A DNA stretch of 23,900 nucleotides from Albugo candida (taxonomy: Eukaryota > Oomycota > Peronosporomycetes > Albuginales > Albuginaceae): the NCBI GenBank assembly GCA_905220665.1, contig CAJNAR010000105.1:1-23900 (forward strand), in the 5' to 3' direction. The position numbers were made by a program, and so were the translations under genes. This document shows positions 1-10,753 of this stretch, piece by piece; position 1 is the stretch's first letter; the number at the start of each line of letters is the position of its first letter. The notes beneath the pieces are model-generated. The model searched no databases. It saw only the letters and a program-made list of their open reading frames with translations, and was not told where the DNA came from.

Positions 1-205
1 TAATGAGAACGTTCGTCGCCATAAAGATTGCCAGAAGATGTGAAGACAGTCGTGGCTTTTCTCACTATATACAATAATTTAAACATCCTTCATGAATCCA
101 TACTGAAATACATGGACAAATCCTGTTATAATCATCTGAATGCGTTTATACCATATCCACTTTTCCTCCTCTGCTGCTGAAGTAGCCTGATTGGCTTCCT
201 AATTA

Positions 206-603
206 GAACGTTCGTCACCATAAGGATTACCAGAAGATGTGAAGACAGTCGTGGCTTTGCTCACTATATACAATAATATAAACATCCTTCATGAATCCAT
301 ACTGAAATACATGGACAAATCTTGGTATAATCATCTGAATGCGTTTATACCATATCCACTTTTCCTCCTCTGCTGCTGAAATAGCCTGATTGGCTTCTCA
401 ATAAGAACGTTTCGTCGCCATCCAATTACCAGAAGATGTGAAGACAGTCATGGCTTTGCTCACCAAAGATACTAATTCAATCGTCTTTGGTGAATCCATA
501 CTGAAATACATGCACAAATCTTGTTATAATCATCTAAATCCGTTTTTTCCATATCCACTCTTGCTCCTCTGCTGCTGAAGTAGCCTGATTGGCTTCTCAA
601 TAA
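206..603. repeat. Two-monomer segment (class I then V) shared with 1594-1966
   Basis: A class I monomer with the cttggtataatc variant and an aaatagcc end is followed by a class V monomer with gaacgtttcg, ccatccaattacc and the rare catctaaatccg plus a six-T run. The same succession, with the same rare changes, is at 1594 and 1792, seven monomers (1387-1388 bp) downstream. The second copy is cut by the irregular junction near 1967. Rare changes shared in phase suggest a copied segment rather than independent mutation. The first monomers differ at several sites (for example aaggattacc against aaacattacc), so the copy is not recent. Confidence 0.8.
460..493. other. Perfect 10-bp inverted repeat (hairpin) in class V monomer
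   Basis: The left arm tcaccaaaga (460-469) and right arm tctttggtga (484-493) are exact reverse complements around a 14-base spacer. Ordinary class I and II monomers have no such pairing here, so the arm pair is specific to class V. Whether it folds or binds a protein cannot be told from sequence. Confidence 0.85.
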
Positions 604-1791
604 GAACGTTCGTCGCCATCGCGATTACCAGAGATGTGAAGACGGTCATGGCTTTTCTCACTATAGACTGTATTCTAATCGTCTTCGTGAATCCATACTG
701 AAATACATGGACAAATCTTGGTATAATCATCTGAATGCGTTTATACCATATCCACTTTTCCTCCTCTGCTGCTGAAATAGCCTGATTGGCTTCTCAATAA
801 GAACGTTCGTCGCCATAAAGATTGCCAGAAGATGTGAAGACGGTCATGGCTTTTCTCACTATAGACTGTATTTTAATCGTCTTCGTGAATCCATACTGAA
901 ATACAGGGACAAATCCTGTTATAATCATCTGAATGCATTTATACCATATCCACTTTTCCTCCTCTGCTGCTGAAGTAGCCTGATTGGCTTCCTAAGTAGA
1001 ACGTTCGTCGCCATAAGGATTACCAGAAGATGTGAAGACAGTCGTGGCTTTTCTCACTATATACAATAATTTAAACATCCTTCATGAATCCATACTGAAA
1101 TACATGGACAAATCCTGTTATAATCATCTGAATGCGTTTATACCATATCCACTTTTTCTCCTCCGCTGCTGAAATAGCCTGATTGGCTTCTCAATAAGAA
1201 CGTTCGTCGCCATAAAGATTGCCAGAAGATGTGAAGACAGTCGTGGCTTTTCTCACTATAGACTGTATTTTAATCGTCTTCGTGAATCCATACTGAAATA
1301 CATGGACAAATCCTGTTATAATCATCTGAATGCGTTTATACCATATCCACTTTTTCTCCTCTGCTGCTGAAATAGCCTGATTGGCTTCTCAATAAGAACG
1401 TTCGTCGCCATAAAGATTGCCAGAAGATGTGAAGACAGTCGTGGCTTTTCTCACTATAGACTGTATTTTAATCGTCTTCGTGAATCCATACTGAAATACA
1501 TGGACAAATCCTGTTATAAGCATCTGAATGCATTTATACCATATCCACTTTTGCTCCTCTGCTGCTGAAGTAGCCTGATTGGCTTCCTAATTAGAACGTT
1601 CGTCGCCATAAACATTACCAGAAGATGTGAAGACTGTCGTGGCTTTCTCACTATATACAATAATTTAAACATCCTTCATGAATCCATACTGAAATACATG
1701 GACAAATCTTGGTATAATCATCTGAATGCGTTTATACCATATCCACTTTTGCTCCTCTGCTGCTGAAATAGCCTGATTGGCTTCTCAATAA

Positions 1792-2051
1792 GAACGTTTC
1801 GTCGCCATCCAATTACCAGAAGATGTGAAGACAGTCATGGCTTTGCTCACCAAAGATACTAATTCAATCGTCTTTGGTGAATCCATACTGAAATACATGC
1901 ACAAATCTTGTTATAATCATCTAAATCCGTTTTTTCCATATCCACTCTTGCTCCTCTGCTGCTGGAATCCCGTATAATCATCTGAATGCGTTTATACCAT
2001 ATCCACTTTTCCTCCTCTGCTGCTGAAATAGCCTGATTGGCTTCTCAATAA
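1792..2051. repeat. Irregular 260-bp unit with internal junction
   Basis: The unit begins as class V and runs normally to ctgctgctggaa at about 1956-1967. It then jumps back to tcccgtataatcatctg, which belongs about 60 bases earlier in a monomer, and completes a second 3' part. The excess over 198 bp is 62 bp. The second part carries gcgtttata and a class I/II-type tail, not the ctaaatccg form of the first, so this is a join of two different monomers, not a slip within one. The bases aat at 1966-1968 fit both sides and may be the microhomology at the join. Confidence 0.88.
1847..1880. other. Perfect 10-bp inverted repeat (hairpin) in class V monomer
   Basis: The arms tcaccaaaga (1847-1856) and tctttggtga (1871-1880) pair exactly around 14 bases. 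It is the second copy of the structure at 460-493, inside the irregular 260 bp unit and before its junction. Confidence 0.85.
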
Positions 2052-3039
2052 GAACGTTCGTCGCCATCGCGATTACCAGAGATGTGAAGACGGTCATGGC
2101 ATTTCTCACTATAGACTTGTATTTTAATCGTCTTCGTGAATCCATACTGAAATACAGGGACAAATCCTGTTATAATCATCTGAATGCGTTTATACCATAT
2201 CCACTTTTGATCCTGTGCTGCTGAAGTAGCCTGATTGGCTTCCTAATTAGAACGTTCGTCGCCATAAGGATTACCAGAAGATGTGAAGACAGTCGTGGCT
2301 TTGCTCACTATATACAATAATATAAACATCCTTCATGAATCCATACTGAAATACATGGACAAATCCTGTTATAATCATCTGAATGCGTTTATACCATATC
2401 CACTTTTCCTCCTCTGCTGCTGAAGTAGCCTGATTGGCTTCCTAATTAGAACGTTCGTCGCCATCGCGATTACCAGAGATGTGAAGACGGTCATGGCATT
2501 TCTCACTATAGACTGTATTTTAATCGTCTTCGTGAATCCATACTGGAACACATGCACAAATCCTGTTATAGTCATCTGAATGCGTTTATACCATATCCAC
2601 TTTTCCTCCTCTGCTGCTGAAGTAGCCTGATTGGCTTCCTAATTAGAACGTTCGTCGCCATAAGGATTACCAGAAGATGTGAAGACAGTCGTGGCTTTGC
2701 TCACTATATACAATAATATAAACATCCTTCATGAATCCATACTGAAATACATGGACAAATCTTGTTATAATCATCTGAATGCGTTTATACCATATCCACT
2801 TTTCCTCCTCTGCTGCTGAAGTAGCCTGATTGGCTTCTCAATAAGAACGTTCGTCGCCATAAGGATTACCAGAAGATGTGAAGACAGTCGTGGCTTTTCT
2901 CACTATAGACTGTATTTTAATCGTCTTCGTGAATCCATACTGAAATACATGGACAAATCTGTTATAATCATCTGAATGCGTTTATACCATATCCACTTTT
3001 CTCCTCTGCTGCTGGAATAGCCTGATTGGCTTCTCAATA

Positions 3040-5080
3040 GAACGTTCGTCGCCATAAAGATTGCCAGAAGATGTGAAGACAGTCGTGGCTTTTCTCACTA
3101 TATACAGTAATTTAAACATCCTTCATGAATCCATACTGAAATACAGGGACAAATCCTGTTATAATCATCTGAATGCGTTTATACCATATCCACTTTTCCT
3201 CCTCTGCTGCTGAAATAGCCTGATTGGCTTCCTAATTAGAACGTTCGTCGCCATCGCGATTACTAGAGATGTGAAGACGGTCATGGCTTTTCTCACTATA
3301 GATTGTATTTTAATCGTCTTCGTGAATTCATACTGAAATACATGGACAAATCCTGTTATAATCATCTGAATGCGTTTATACCATATCCACTTTTCCTCCT
3401 CTGCTGCTGAAATAGCCTGATTGGCTTCTCAATAAGAACGTTCGTCGCCATCGCGATTACCAGAGATGTGAAGACGGTCATGGCTGTTCTCACTATAGAT
3501 TGTATTTTAATCGTCTTCGTGAATCCATACTGAAATACAGGGACAAATCCTGTTATAATCATCTGAATGCGTTTATACCATATCCACTTTTCCTCCTCTG
3601 CTGCTGAAGTAGCCTGATTGGCTTCCCAATAAGAACGTTCGTCGCCATCGACATTACCAGAAGATGTGAAGACAGTCGTGGCTTTTCTCACTATAGACTG
3701 TATTTAATCGTCTTTCGTGAATCCATACTGAAATACATGGACAAATTCTGTTATAATCATCTGAATGCGTTTATACCATATCCACTTTTCCTCTCTCTGC
3801 TGCTGAAGTAGCCTGATTGGCTTCCTAATTAGAACGTTCGTCACCATAAGGATTACCAGAAGATGTGAAGACAGTCGTGGCTTTGCTCACTATATACAAT
3901 AATATAAACATCCTTCATGAATCCATACTGAAATACATGGACAAATCCTGTTATAATCATCTGAATGCGTTTATACCATATCCACGTTTCCTCCTCTGCT
4001 GCTGAAATAGCCTGATTGGCTTCCTAATTAGAACGTTCGTCGCCATAAAGATTACCAGAGATGTGAAGACGGTCATGGCATTTCTCACTATAGACTGTAT
4101 TTTAATCGTCTTTCGTGAATCCATACTGGAACACATGCACAAATCCTGTTATAGTCATCTGAATGCGTTTATACCATATCCACTTTTCCTCCTCTGCTGC
4201 TGAAGTAGCCTGATTGGCTTCCTAATTAGAACGTTCGTCGCCATAAGGATTACCAGAAGATGTGAAGACAGTCGTGGCTTTCTCACTATAGACTGTATTT
4301 TAATCGTCTTCGTGAATCCATACTGAAATACATGGACAAATCCTGTTATAATCATCTGAATGCGTTTATACCATATCCACTTTTCCTCCTCTGCTGCTGA
4401 AGTAGCCTGATTGGCTTCCTAATAGAAACGTTCGTCGCCATCGCGATTACCAGAGATGTGAAGACGGTCATGGCATTTCTCACTATAGACTGTATTTTAA
4501 TCGTCTTCGTGAATCCATACTGAAATACATGGACAAATCCTGTTATAATCATCTGAATGCATTTATACATATCCACTTTTGCTCCTCTGCTGCTGAAGTA
4601 GCCTGATTGGCTTCCTAATTAGAACGTTCGTCGCCATAAAGATTGCCAGAAGATGTGAAGACAGTCGTGGCTTTTCTCACTATATACAGTAATTTAAACA
4701 TCCTTCATGAATCCATACTGAAATACATGGACAAATCCTGTTATAATCATCTGAATGCATTTATACCATATCCACTTTTCCTCCTCTGCTGCTGAAGTAG
4801 CCTGATTGGCTTCCTAATTAGAACGTTCGTCGCCATCGCGATTACCAGAGATGTGAAGACGGTCATGGCTTTTCTCACTATAGATTGTATTTTAATCGTC
4901 TTCGTGAATTCATACTGAAATACATGGACAAATCCTGTTATAATCATCTGAATGCGTTTATACCATATCCACTTTTCCTCCTCTGCTGCTGAAATAGCCT
5001 GATTGGCTTCTCAATAAGAACGTTCGTCGCCATAAAGATTATCAGAAGATGTGAAGACAGTCGTGGCTTTTCTCACTATA
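3040..5080. repeat. Higher-order repeat block, copy 1 (about 10 monomers)
   Basis: Landmarks are 3040, 3239, 3436, 3633, 3832, 4031, 4229, 4426 (gaaacg), 4622, 4821 and 5018. Each matches a landmark 4359-4361 bp downstream, in the same class order and with the same rare variants: tactagagat at 3261, tggctgttct at 3481, gtcgccatcgacattacc near 3643, tactggaacacatgcac near 4124 and a gattatcag form at 5038. From about 3039 to 3703 I found no difference between copies. Across the rest I counted roughly 20 differences. Similarity ends near 5080, where this copy keeps class I and the other turns to class IV. Units of 197 bp (cagag with class II) are common. Confidence 0.93.
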
Positions 5081-5611
5081 TACAATAATTTAAACATCCT
5101 TCATGAATCCATACTGAAATACATGGACAAATCCTGTTATAATCATCTGAATGCGTTTATATCATATCCACTTTTCCTCCTCTGTTGCTGAAATAGCCTG
5201 ATTGGCTTCCTAATTAGAACGTTCGTCGCCATCGCGATTACCAGAGATGTGAAGACGGTCATGGCAATTCTCACTATAGACTGTATTTTAATCGTCTTCG
5301 TGAATCCATACTGAAATACATGGACAAATCCTGTTATAATCATCTGAATGCATTTATACCATATCCGCTTTTTCTCCTCTGCTGCTGAAATAGCCTGATT
5401 GGCTTCTCAATAAGAACGTTCGTCGCCATAAAGATTACCAGAAGATGTGAAGGCGGTCATGGCTTTTCTCACTATAGACTGTATTTTAATCGTCTTCGTG
5501 AATCCATACTGAAATACATGGACAAATCCTGTTATAATCATCTGAATGCGTTTATACCATATCCACTTTTCCTCCTCTGCTGCTGAAGTAGCCTGATTGG
5601 CTTCCTAATTA

Positions 5612-6009
5612 GAACGTTCGTCGCCATCGCGATTACCAGAAGATGTGAAGACAGTCGTGGCTTTTCTCACTATATACAGTAACTTAAACATCCTTCATGA
5701 ATCCATACTGAAATACATGGACAAATCCTGTTATAATCATCTGAATGCATTTATACCATATCCACTTTTGCTCCTCTGCTGCTGAAGTAGCCTGATTGGC
5801 TTCCTAATTAGAACGTTCGTCACCATAAAGATTACCAGAAGATGTGAAGACAGTCGTGGCTTTTCTCACTATATACAGTAACTTAAACATCCTTCATGAA
5901 TCCATACTGAAATACATGGACAAATCCTGTTATAATCATCTGAATGCATTTATACCATATCCACTTTTGCTCCTCTGCTGCTGAAGTAGCCTGATTGGCT
6001 TCCTAATTA
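5612..6009. repeat. Adjacent near-identical monomer pair (single-unit duplication)
   Basis: Monomers at 5612 and 5811 are each 199 bp and agree from the cagaagatg segment to the next landmark. They share the cagtaactt variant seen nowhere else in the window. They differ only at the start (ccatcgcgatt against ccataaagatt, and cgtcgcc against cgtcacc). This fits one extra copy added by unequal exchange or slippage. Confidence 0.8.
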
Positions 6010-6208
6010 GAACGTTCGTCGCCATAAAGATTACCAGAAGATGTGAAGACAGTCGTGGCTTTGCTCACTATATACAATAATATAAACATCCTTCATGAAT
6101 CCATACTGAAATACATGGACAAATCCTGTTATAATCATCTGAATGCGTTTATACCATATCCACTTTTCCTCCTCTGCTGCTGAAGTAGCCTGATTGGCTT
6201 CCTAATTA

Positions 6209-7201
6209 AAACGTTCGTCGCCATAAAGATTGCCAGAAGATGTGAAGACAGTCATGGCTTTGCCCACCAAAGATACTAATTCTATCGTCTTTGGTGAATC
6301 CATACTGAAATACATGCACAAATCTTGTTATAATCATCTGAATGCGTTTATACCATATCCACTTTTCCTCCTCTGCTGCTGGAATAGCCTGATTGGCTTC
6401 TCAATAAGCACGTTCGTCGCCATCGCGATTACCAGAGATGTGAAGACGGTCATGGCATTTCTCACTATAGACTGTATTTTAATCGTCTTCGTGAATCCAT
6501 ACTGAAATACATGGACAAATCCTGTTATTATCATCTGAATGCATTTATACCATATCCACTTTTGCTCCTCTGCTGCTGAAATAGCCTGATTGGCTTCTCA
6601 ATAAGAACGTTCGTCGCCCTAAAGATTGTCAGAAGATGTGAAGACAGTCGTGGCTTTTCTCACTATAGACAGTAATTTAAACGTCCTTCGTGAATCCATA
6701 CTGAAATACATGGACAAATCCTGTTATAATCATCTGAATGCATTTATACCATATCCACTTTTGCTCCTCTGCTGCTGAAGTAGCCTGATTGGCTTCCTCA
6801 GTAGAACGTTCGTCGCCATAAGGATTACCAGAAGATGTGAAGACAGTCGTGGCTTTTCTCACTATATACAATAATTTAAACATCCTTCATGAATCCATAC
6901 TGAAATACATGGACAAATCTTGGTATAATCATCTGAATGCGTTTATACCATATCCACTTTTGCTCCTCTGCTGCTGAAGTAGCCTGATTGGCTTCCAAAT
7001 AAGAACGTTCGTCGCCATAAAGATTGCCAGAAGATGTGAAGACAGTCGTGGCTTTTCTCACTATAGACAGTAATTTAAACGTCCTTCGTGAATCCATACT
7101 GAAATACATGCACAAATCTTGTTATAATCATCTGAATGCATTTATACCATATCCACTTTTGATCCTGTGCTGCTGAAATAGCCTGATTGGATTCTCAATA
7201 A
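6209..7201. repeat. Five-monomer run shared with 22624-23616
   Basis: The run starts with a class V monomer ending in ctcaataagcacg, then a cgcgattacc unit, two further units, and a pair: class I with cttggtataatc and a ccaaataag end, then class III with tgcacaaatc and a gatcctgtgctgctg tail. The run at 22624 has the same first two landmarks' features, the same final pair and the same total length (993 bp), 83 monomers away. The second, third and fourth units match less well. The final pair also occurs in part at 15119-15515. Confidence 0.72.
6265..6296. other. Perfect 9-bp inverted repeat (hairpin) in class V monomer
   Basis: The arms caccaaaga (6265-6273) and tctttggtg (6288-6296) pair exactly around 14 bases. 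The flanking tenth pair of the copies at 460 and 1847 is lost because gctcacc is gcccacc here. The spacer has one change (attctatcg for attcaatcg), so the arms stay intact while the loop varies. Confidence 0.82.
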
Positions 7202-7399
7202 GAACGTTCGTCGCCATAAAGATTACCAGAAGATGTGAAGACAGTCGTGGCTTTTCTCACTATAGACTGTAATTTAATCGTCTTCGTGAATCCATACTGA
7301 AATACATGGACAAATCCTGTTATAATCATCTGAATGCGTTTATACCATATCCACTTTTCCTCCTCTGCTGCTGAAGTAGCCTGATTGGCTTCCTAATTA

Positions 7400-9440
7400 G
7401 AACGTTCGTCGCCATAAAGATTGCCAGAAGATGTGAAGACAGTCGTGGCTTTTCTCACTATATACAGTAATTTAAACATCCTTCATGAATCCATACTGAA
7501 ATACAGGGACAAATCCTGTTATAATCATCTGAATGCGTTTATACCATATCCACTTTTCCTCCTCTGCTGCTGAAATAGCCTGATTGGCTTCCTAATTAGA
7601 ACGTTCGTCGCCATCGCGATTACTAGAGATGTGAAGACGGTCATGGCTTTTCTCACTATAGATTGTATTTTAATCGTCTTCGTGAATTCATACTGAAATA
7701 CATGGACAAATCCTGTTATAATCATCTGAATGCGTTTATACCATATCCACTTTTCCTCCTCTGCTGCTGAAATAGCCTGATTGGCTTCTCAATAAGAACG
7801 TTCGTCGCCATCGCGATTACCAGAGATGTGAAGACGGTCATGGCTGTTCTCACTATAGATTGTATTTTAATCGTCTTCGTGAATCCATACTGAAATACAG
7901 GGACAAATCCTGTTATAATCATCTGAATGCGTTTATACCATATCCACTTTTCCTCCTCTGCTGCTGAAGTAGCCTGATTGGCTTCCCAATAAGAACGTTC
8001 GTCGCCATCGACATTACCAGAAGATGTGAAGACAGTCGTGGCTTTTCTCACTATAGACTGTATTTTAATCGTCTTCGTGAATCCATACTGAAATACATGG
8101 ACAAATCCTGTTATAATCATCTGAATGCGTTTATACCATATCCACTTTTCCTCCTCTGCTGCTGAAGTAGCCTGATTGGCTTCCTAATTAGAACGTTCGT
8201 CACCATAAGGATTACCAGAAGATGTGAAGACAGTCGTGGCTTTGCTCACTATATACAATAATATAAACATCCTTCATGAATCCATACTGAAATACATGGA
8301 CAAATCCTGTTATAATCATCTGAATGCGTTTATACCATATCCACTTTTTCTCCTCTGCTGCTGAAGTAGCCTGATTGGCTTCCTAATTAGAACGTTCGTC
8401 GCCATAAAGATTACCAGAGATGTGAAGACGGTCATGGCATTTCTCACTATAGACTGTATTTTAATCGTCTTTCGTGAATCCATACTGGAACACATGCACA
8501 AATCCTGTTATAGTCATCTGAATGCGTTTATACCATATCCACTTTTCCTCCTCTGCTGCTGAAGTAGCCTGATTGGCTTCCTAATTAGAACGTTCGTCGC
8601 CATAAGGATTACCAGAAGATGTGAAGACAGTCGTGGCTTTTCTCACTATAGACTGTAATTTAATCGTCTTCGTGAATCCATACTGAAATACATGGACAAA
8701 TCCTGTTATAATCATCTGAATGCGTTTATACCATATCCACTTTTCCTCCTCTGCTGCTGAAGTAGCCTGATTGGCTTCCTAATTAGAACGTTCGTCGCCA
8801 TCGCGATTACCAGAGATGTGAAGACGGTCATGGCAATTCTCACTATAGACTGTATTTTAATCGTCTTCGTGAATCCATACTGAAATACATGGACAAATCC
8901 TGTTATAATCATCTGAATGCATTTATAACATATCCACTTTTGCTCCTCTGCTGCTGAAGTAGCCTGATTGGCTTCCTAATTAGAACGTTCGTCGCCATAA
9001 AGATTGCCAGAAGATGTGAAGACAGTCGTGGCTTTTCTCACTATATACAGTAATTTAAACATCCTTCATGAATCCATACTGAAATACATGGACAAATCCT
9101 GTTATAATCATCTGAATGCGTTTATACCATATCCACTTTTTCTCCTCTGCTGCTGAAGTAGCCTGATTGGCTTCCTAATTAGAACGTTCGTCGCCATCGC
9201 GATTACCAGAGATGTGAAGACGGTCATGGCATTTCTCACTATAGACTGTATTTTAATCGTCTTCGTCAATTCATACTGAAATACATGGACAAATCTTGGT
9301 ATAATCATCTGAATGCGTTTATACCATATCCACTTTTCCTCCTCTGCTGCTGAAATAGCCTGATTGGCTTCTCAATAAGAACGTTCGTCGCCATAAAGAT
9401 TATCAGAAGATGTGAAGACAGTCGTGGCTTTTCTCACTAT
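7400..9440. repeat. Higher-order repeat block, copy 2 (about 10 monomers)
   Basis: Landmarks are 7400, 7599, 7796, 7993, 8191, 8390, 8588, 8786, 8983, 9182 and 9379, in register with the block starting at 3040. Small indels at about 3793/8152, 4281/8641 and 4567/8928 account for the shift of offset between 4359 and 4361. This copy has the regular gaacg where copy 1 has gaaacg at 4425, and ggcaattctc at 8833 where copy 1 has ggcatttctc. The last shared feature is gattatcag at 9398; after about 9440 the sequence enters the hexamer block. Confidence 0.93.
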
Positions 9441-10562
9441 CGACAGTAATTTAAACATCCTTCATGAATCCATACTGAAATACAGGGACAAATCCTGGTA
9501 TAATCATCTGATATACCATATCCACTCTTGCTCCTCTGCTGCTGGAATAGCCTGATTGGCTTCTCAATAAGAACGTTCGTCGCCATCGAGATTGCCAGAG
9601 ATGTGAAGACAGTCGTGGCTTTTCTCACTATCGACAGTAATTTAAACATCCTTCATGAATCCATACTGAAATACATGGACAAATCCTGTTATAATCATCT
9701 GAATGCGTTTATACCATATCCACTTTTCCTCCTCTGGTGCTGAAGTAGCCTGATTGGCTTCCTAATTAGAACGTTCGTCGCCATCGCGATTACCAGAGAT
9801 GTGAAGACGGTCATGGCATTTCTCACTATAGACTGTATTTTAATCGTCTTCGTGAATCCATACTGAAATACATGGACAAATCCTGTTATTATCATCTGAA
9901 TGCATTTATACCATATCCACTTTTGCTCCTCTGCTGCTGAAGTAGCCTGATTGGCTTCCTAATTAGAACGTTCGTCGCCAAAAAGATTGCCAGAAGATGT
10001 GAAGACAGTCGTGGCTTTTCTCACTATATACAGTAATTTAAACATCCTTCATGAATCCATACTGAAATACATGGACAAATCCTGTTATAATCATCTGAAT
10101 GCGTTTATACCATATCCACTTTTCCTCCTCTGCTGCTGAAGTAGCCTGATTGGCTTCCTAATTAGAACGTTCGTCGCCATAAAGATTACCAGAAGATGTG
10201 AAGACAGTCGTGGCTTTTCTCACTATAGACAGTAATTTAAACGTCCTTCGTGAATCCATACTGAAATACATGGACAAATCCTGTTATAATCATCTGAATG
10301 CGTTTATACCATATCCACTTTTCCTCCTCTGCTGCTGAAGTAGCCTGATTGGCTTCCTAATTAGAACGTTCGTCGCCATAAAGATTGCCAGAAGATGTGA
10401 AGACAGTCGTGGCTTTTCTCACTATAGACTGTATTTCAATCGTCTTTCGTGAATCGATACAGAAATACATGGACAAATCTTGTTATAATCATCTGAATGC
10501 GTTTATACAATACCCACTTTTGATCCTGTGCTGCTGAAATAGCCTGATTGGATTCTCAATAA
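9379..10562. repeat. Six-monomer higher-order unit, copy H1 (a-b-c-d-e-f)
   Basis: Landmarks are 9379 (a), 9571 (b), 9769 (c), 9966 (d), 10165 (e) and 10364 (f). Unit a is class IV with tacagggac, cctggtataatc and a 7 bp deletion, 192 bp. Unit b is ccatcgagattgcc, class IV. Unit c is ccatcgcgattacc, class II, with ctgttattatcatc. Unit d is class I with a gcgtttata end, e is class III, f is class VI with gaatcgatacag. The same order lies exactly 9511 bp downstream at both ends (9379 to 18890 and 10563 to 20074). It begins in the last monomer of the 22-monomer-offset block, so two higher-order patterns meet here. Confidence 0.9.
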
Positions 10563-10753
10563 GAACGTTCGTCGCCATAAAGATTACCAGAGATGTGAAG
10601 ACAGTCGTGGCTTTTCTCACTATCGACAGTAATTTAAACATCCTTCATGAATCCATACTGAAATACAGGGACAAATCCTGGTATAATCATCTGATATACC
10701 ATATCCACTCTTGCTCCTCTGCTGCTGGAATAGCCTGATTGGCTTCTCAATAA
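10563..10753. repeat. Deletion monomer (type a), start of a second hexamer copy
   Basis: This 191 bp monomer repeats the a type: cagagatg, class IV, tacagggac, cctggtataatc, ctgatatacc (7 bp shorter than ctgaatgcgtttatacc) and ctcttgctcc with a ctggaatagcc end. A b-type monomer follows at 10754, but the next unit ends gattgtcttcc and the hexamer order stops. It is therefore a truncated repeat of the H1 unit. Confidence 0.85.

Larger units (their letters stand above)
1..3039. repeat. Satellite block, mixed class I and II monomers
   Basis: Landmarks lie at 7, 206, 405, 604, 801, 999, 1198, 1396, 1594, 1792, 2052, 2250, 2449, 2646 and 2845. Class I dominates at 7, 206, 999, 1594, 2250 and 2646; class II at 604, 801, 1198, 1396, 2052, 2449 and 2845; hairpin class V at 405 and 1792. 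The pair 2250/2449 (class I with aataatataaac, then class II with tactggaacacatgcac) recurs at 3832/4031 and 8191/8390. The block includes the only grossly irregular unit, at 1792. I see no gene here. Confidence 0.93.
5081..7399. repeat. Satellite block, mixed classes between the two duplicated blocks
   Basis: Landmarks are 5217, 5414, 5612, 5811, 6010, 6209 (aaacg), 6408 (gcacg), 6605, 6804, 7003 and 7202. The block holds a pair of nearly identical neighbours (5612 and 5811, both with the rare cagtaactt), a class V monomer at 6209, and class III monomers at 6605 and 7003. The unit at 5414 carries the rare gaaggcggtc and is preceded by atatccgctt; the same pair occurs again at 11298-11390. 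No gene is evident. Confidence 0.92.

Noticed and set aside
150..180. Pyrimidine-rich tract (ctcctctgctgctg) as a microsatellite or splice acceptor
   Set aside because: It is a short non-expanded part of every monomer, with no run of units above two or three and no exon next to it.
405..603. Class V monomer as an inserted foreign element
   Set aside because: Length and both flanks are in monomer register (199 bp). Only the centre differs, so it is a divergent monomer and not an insertion.
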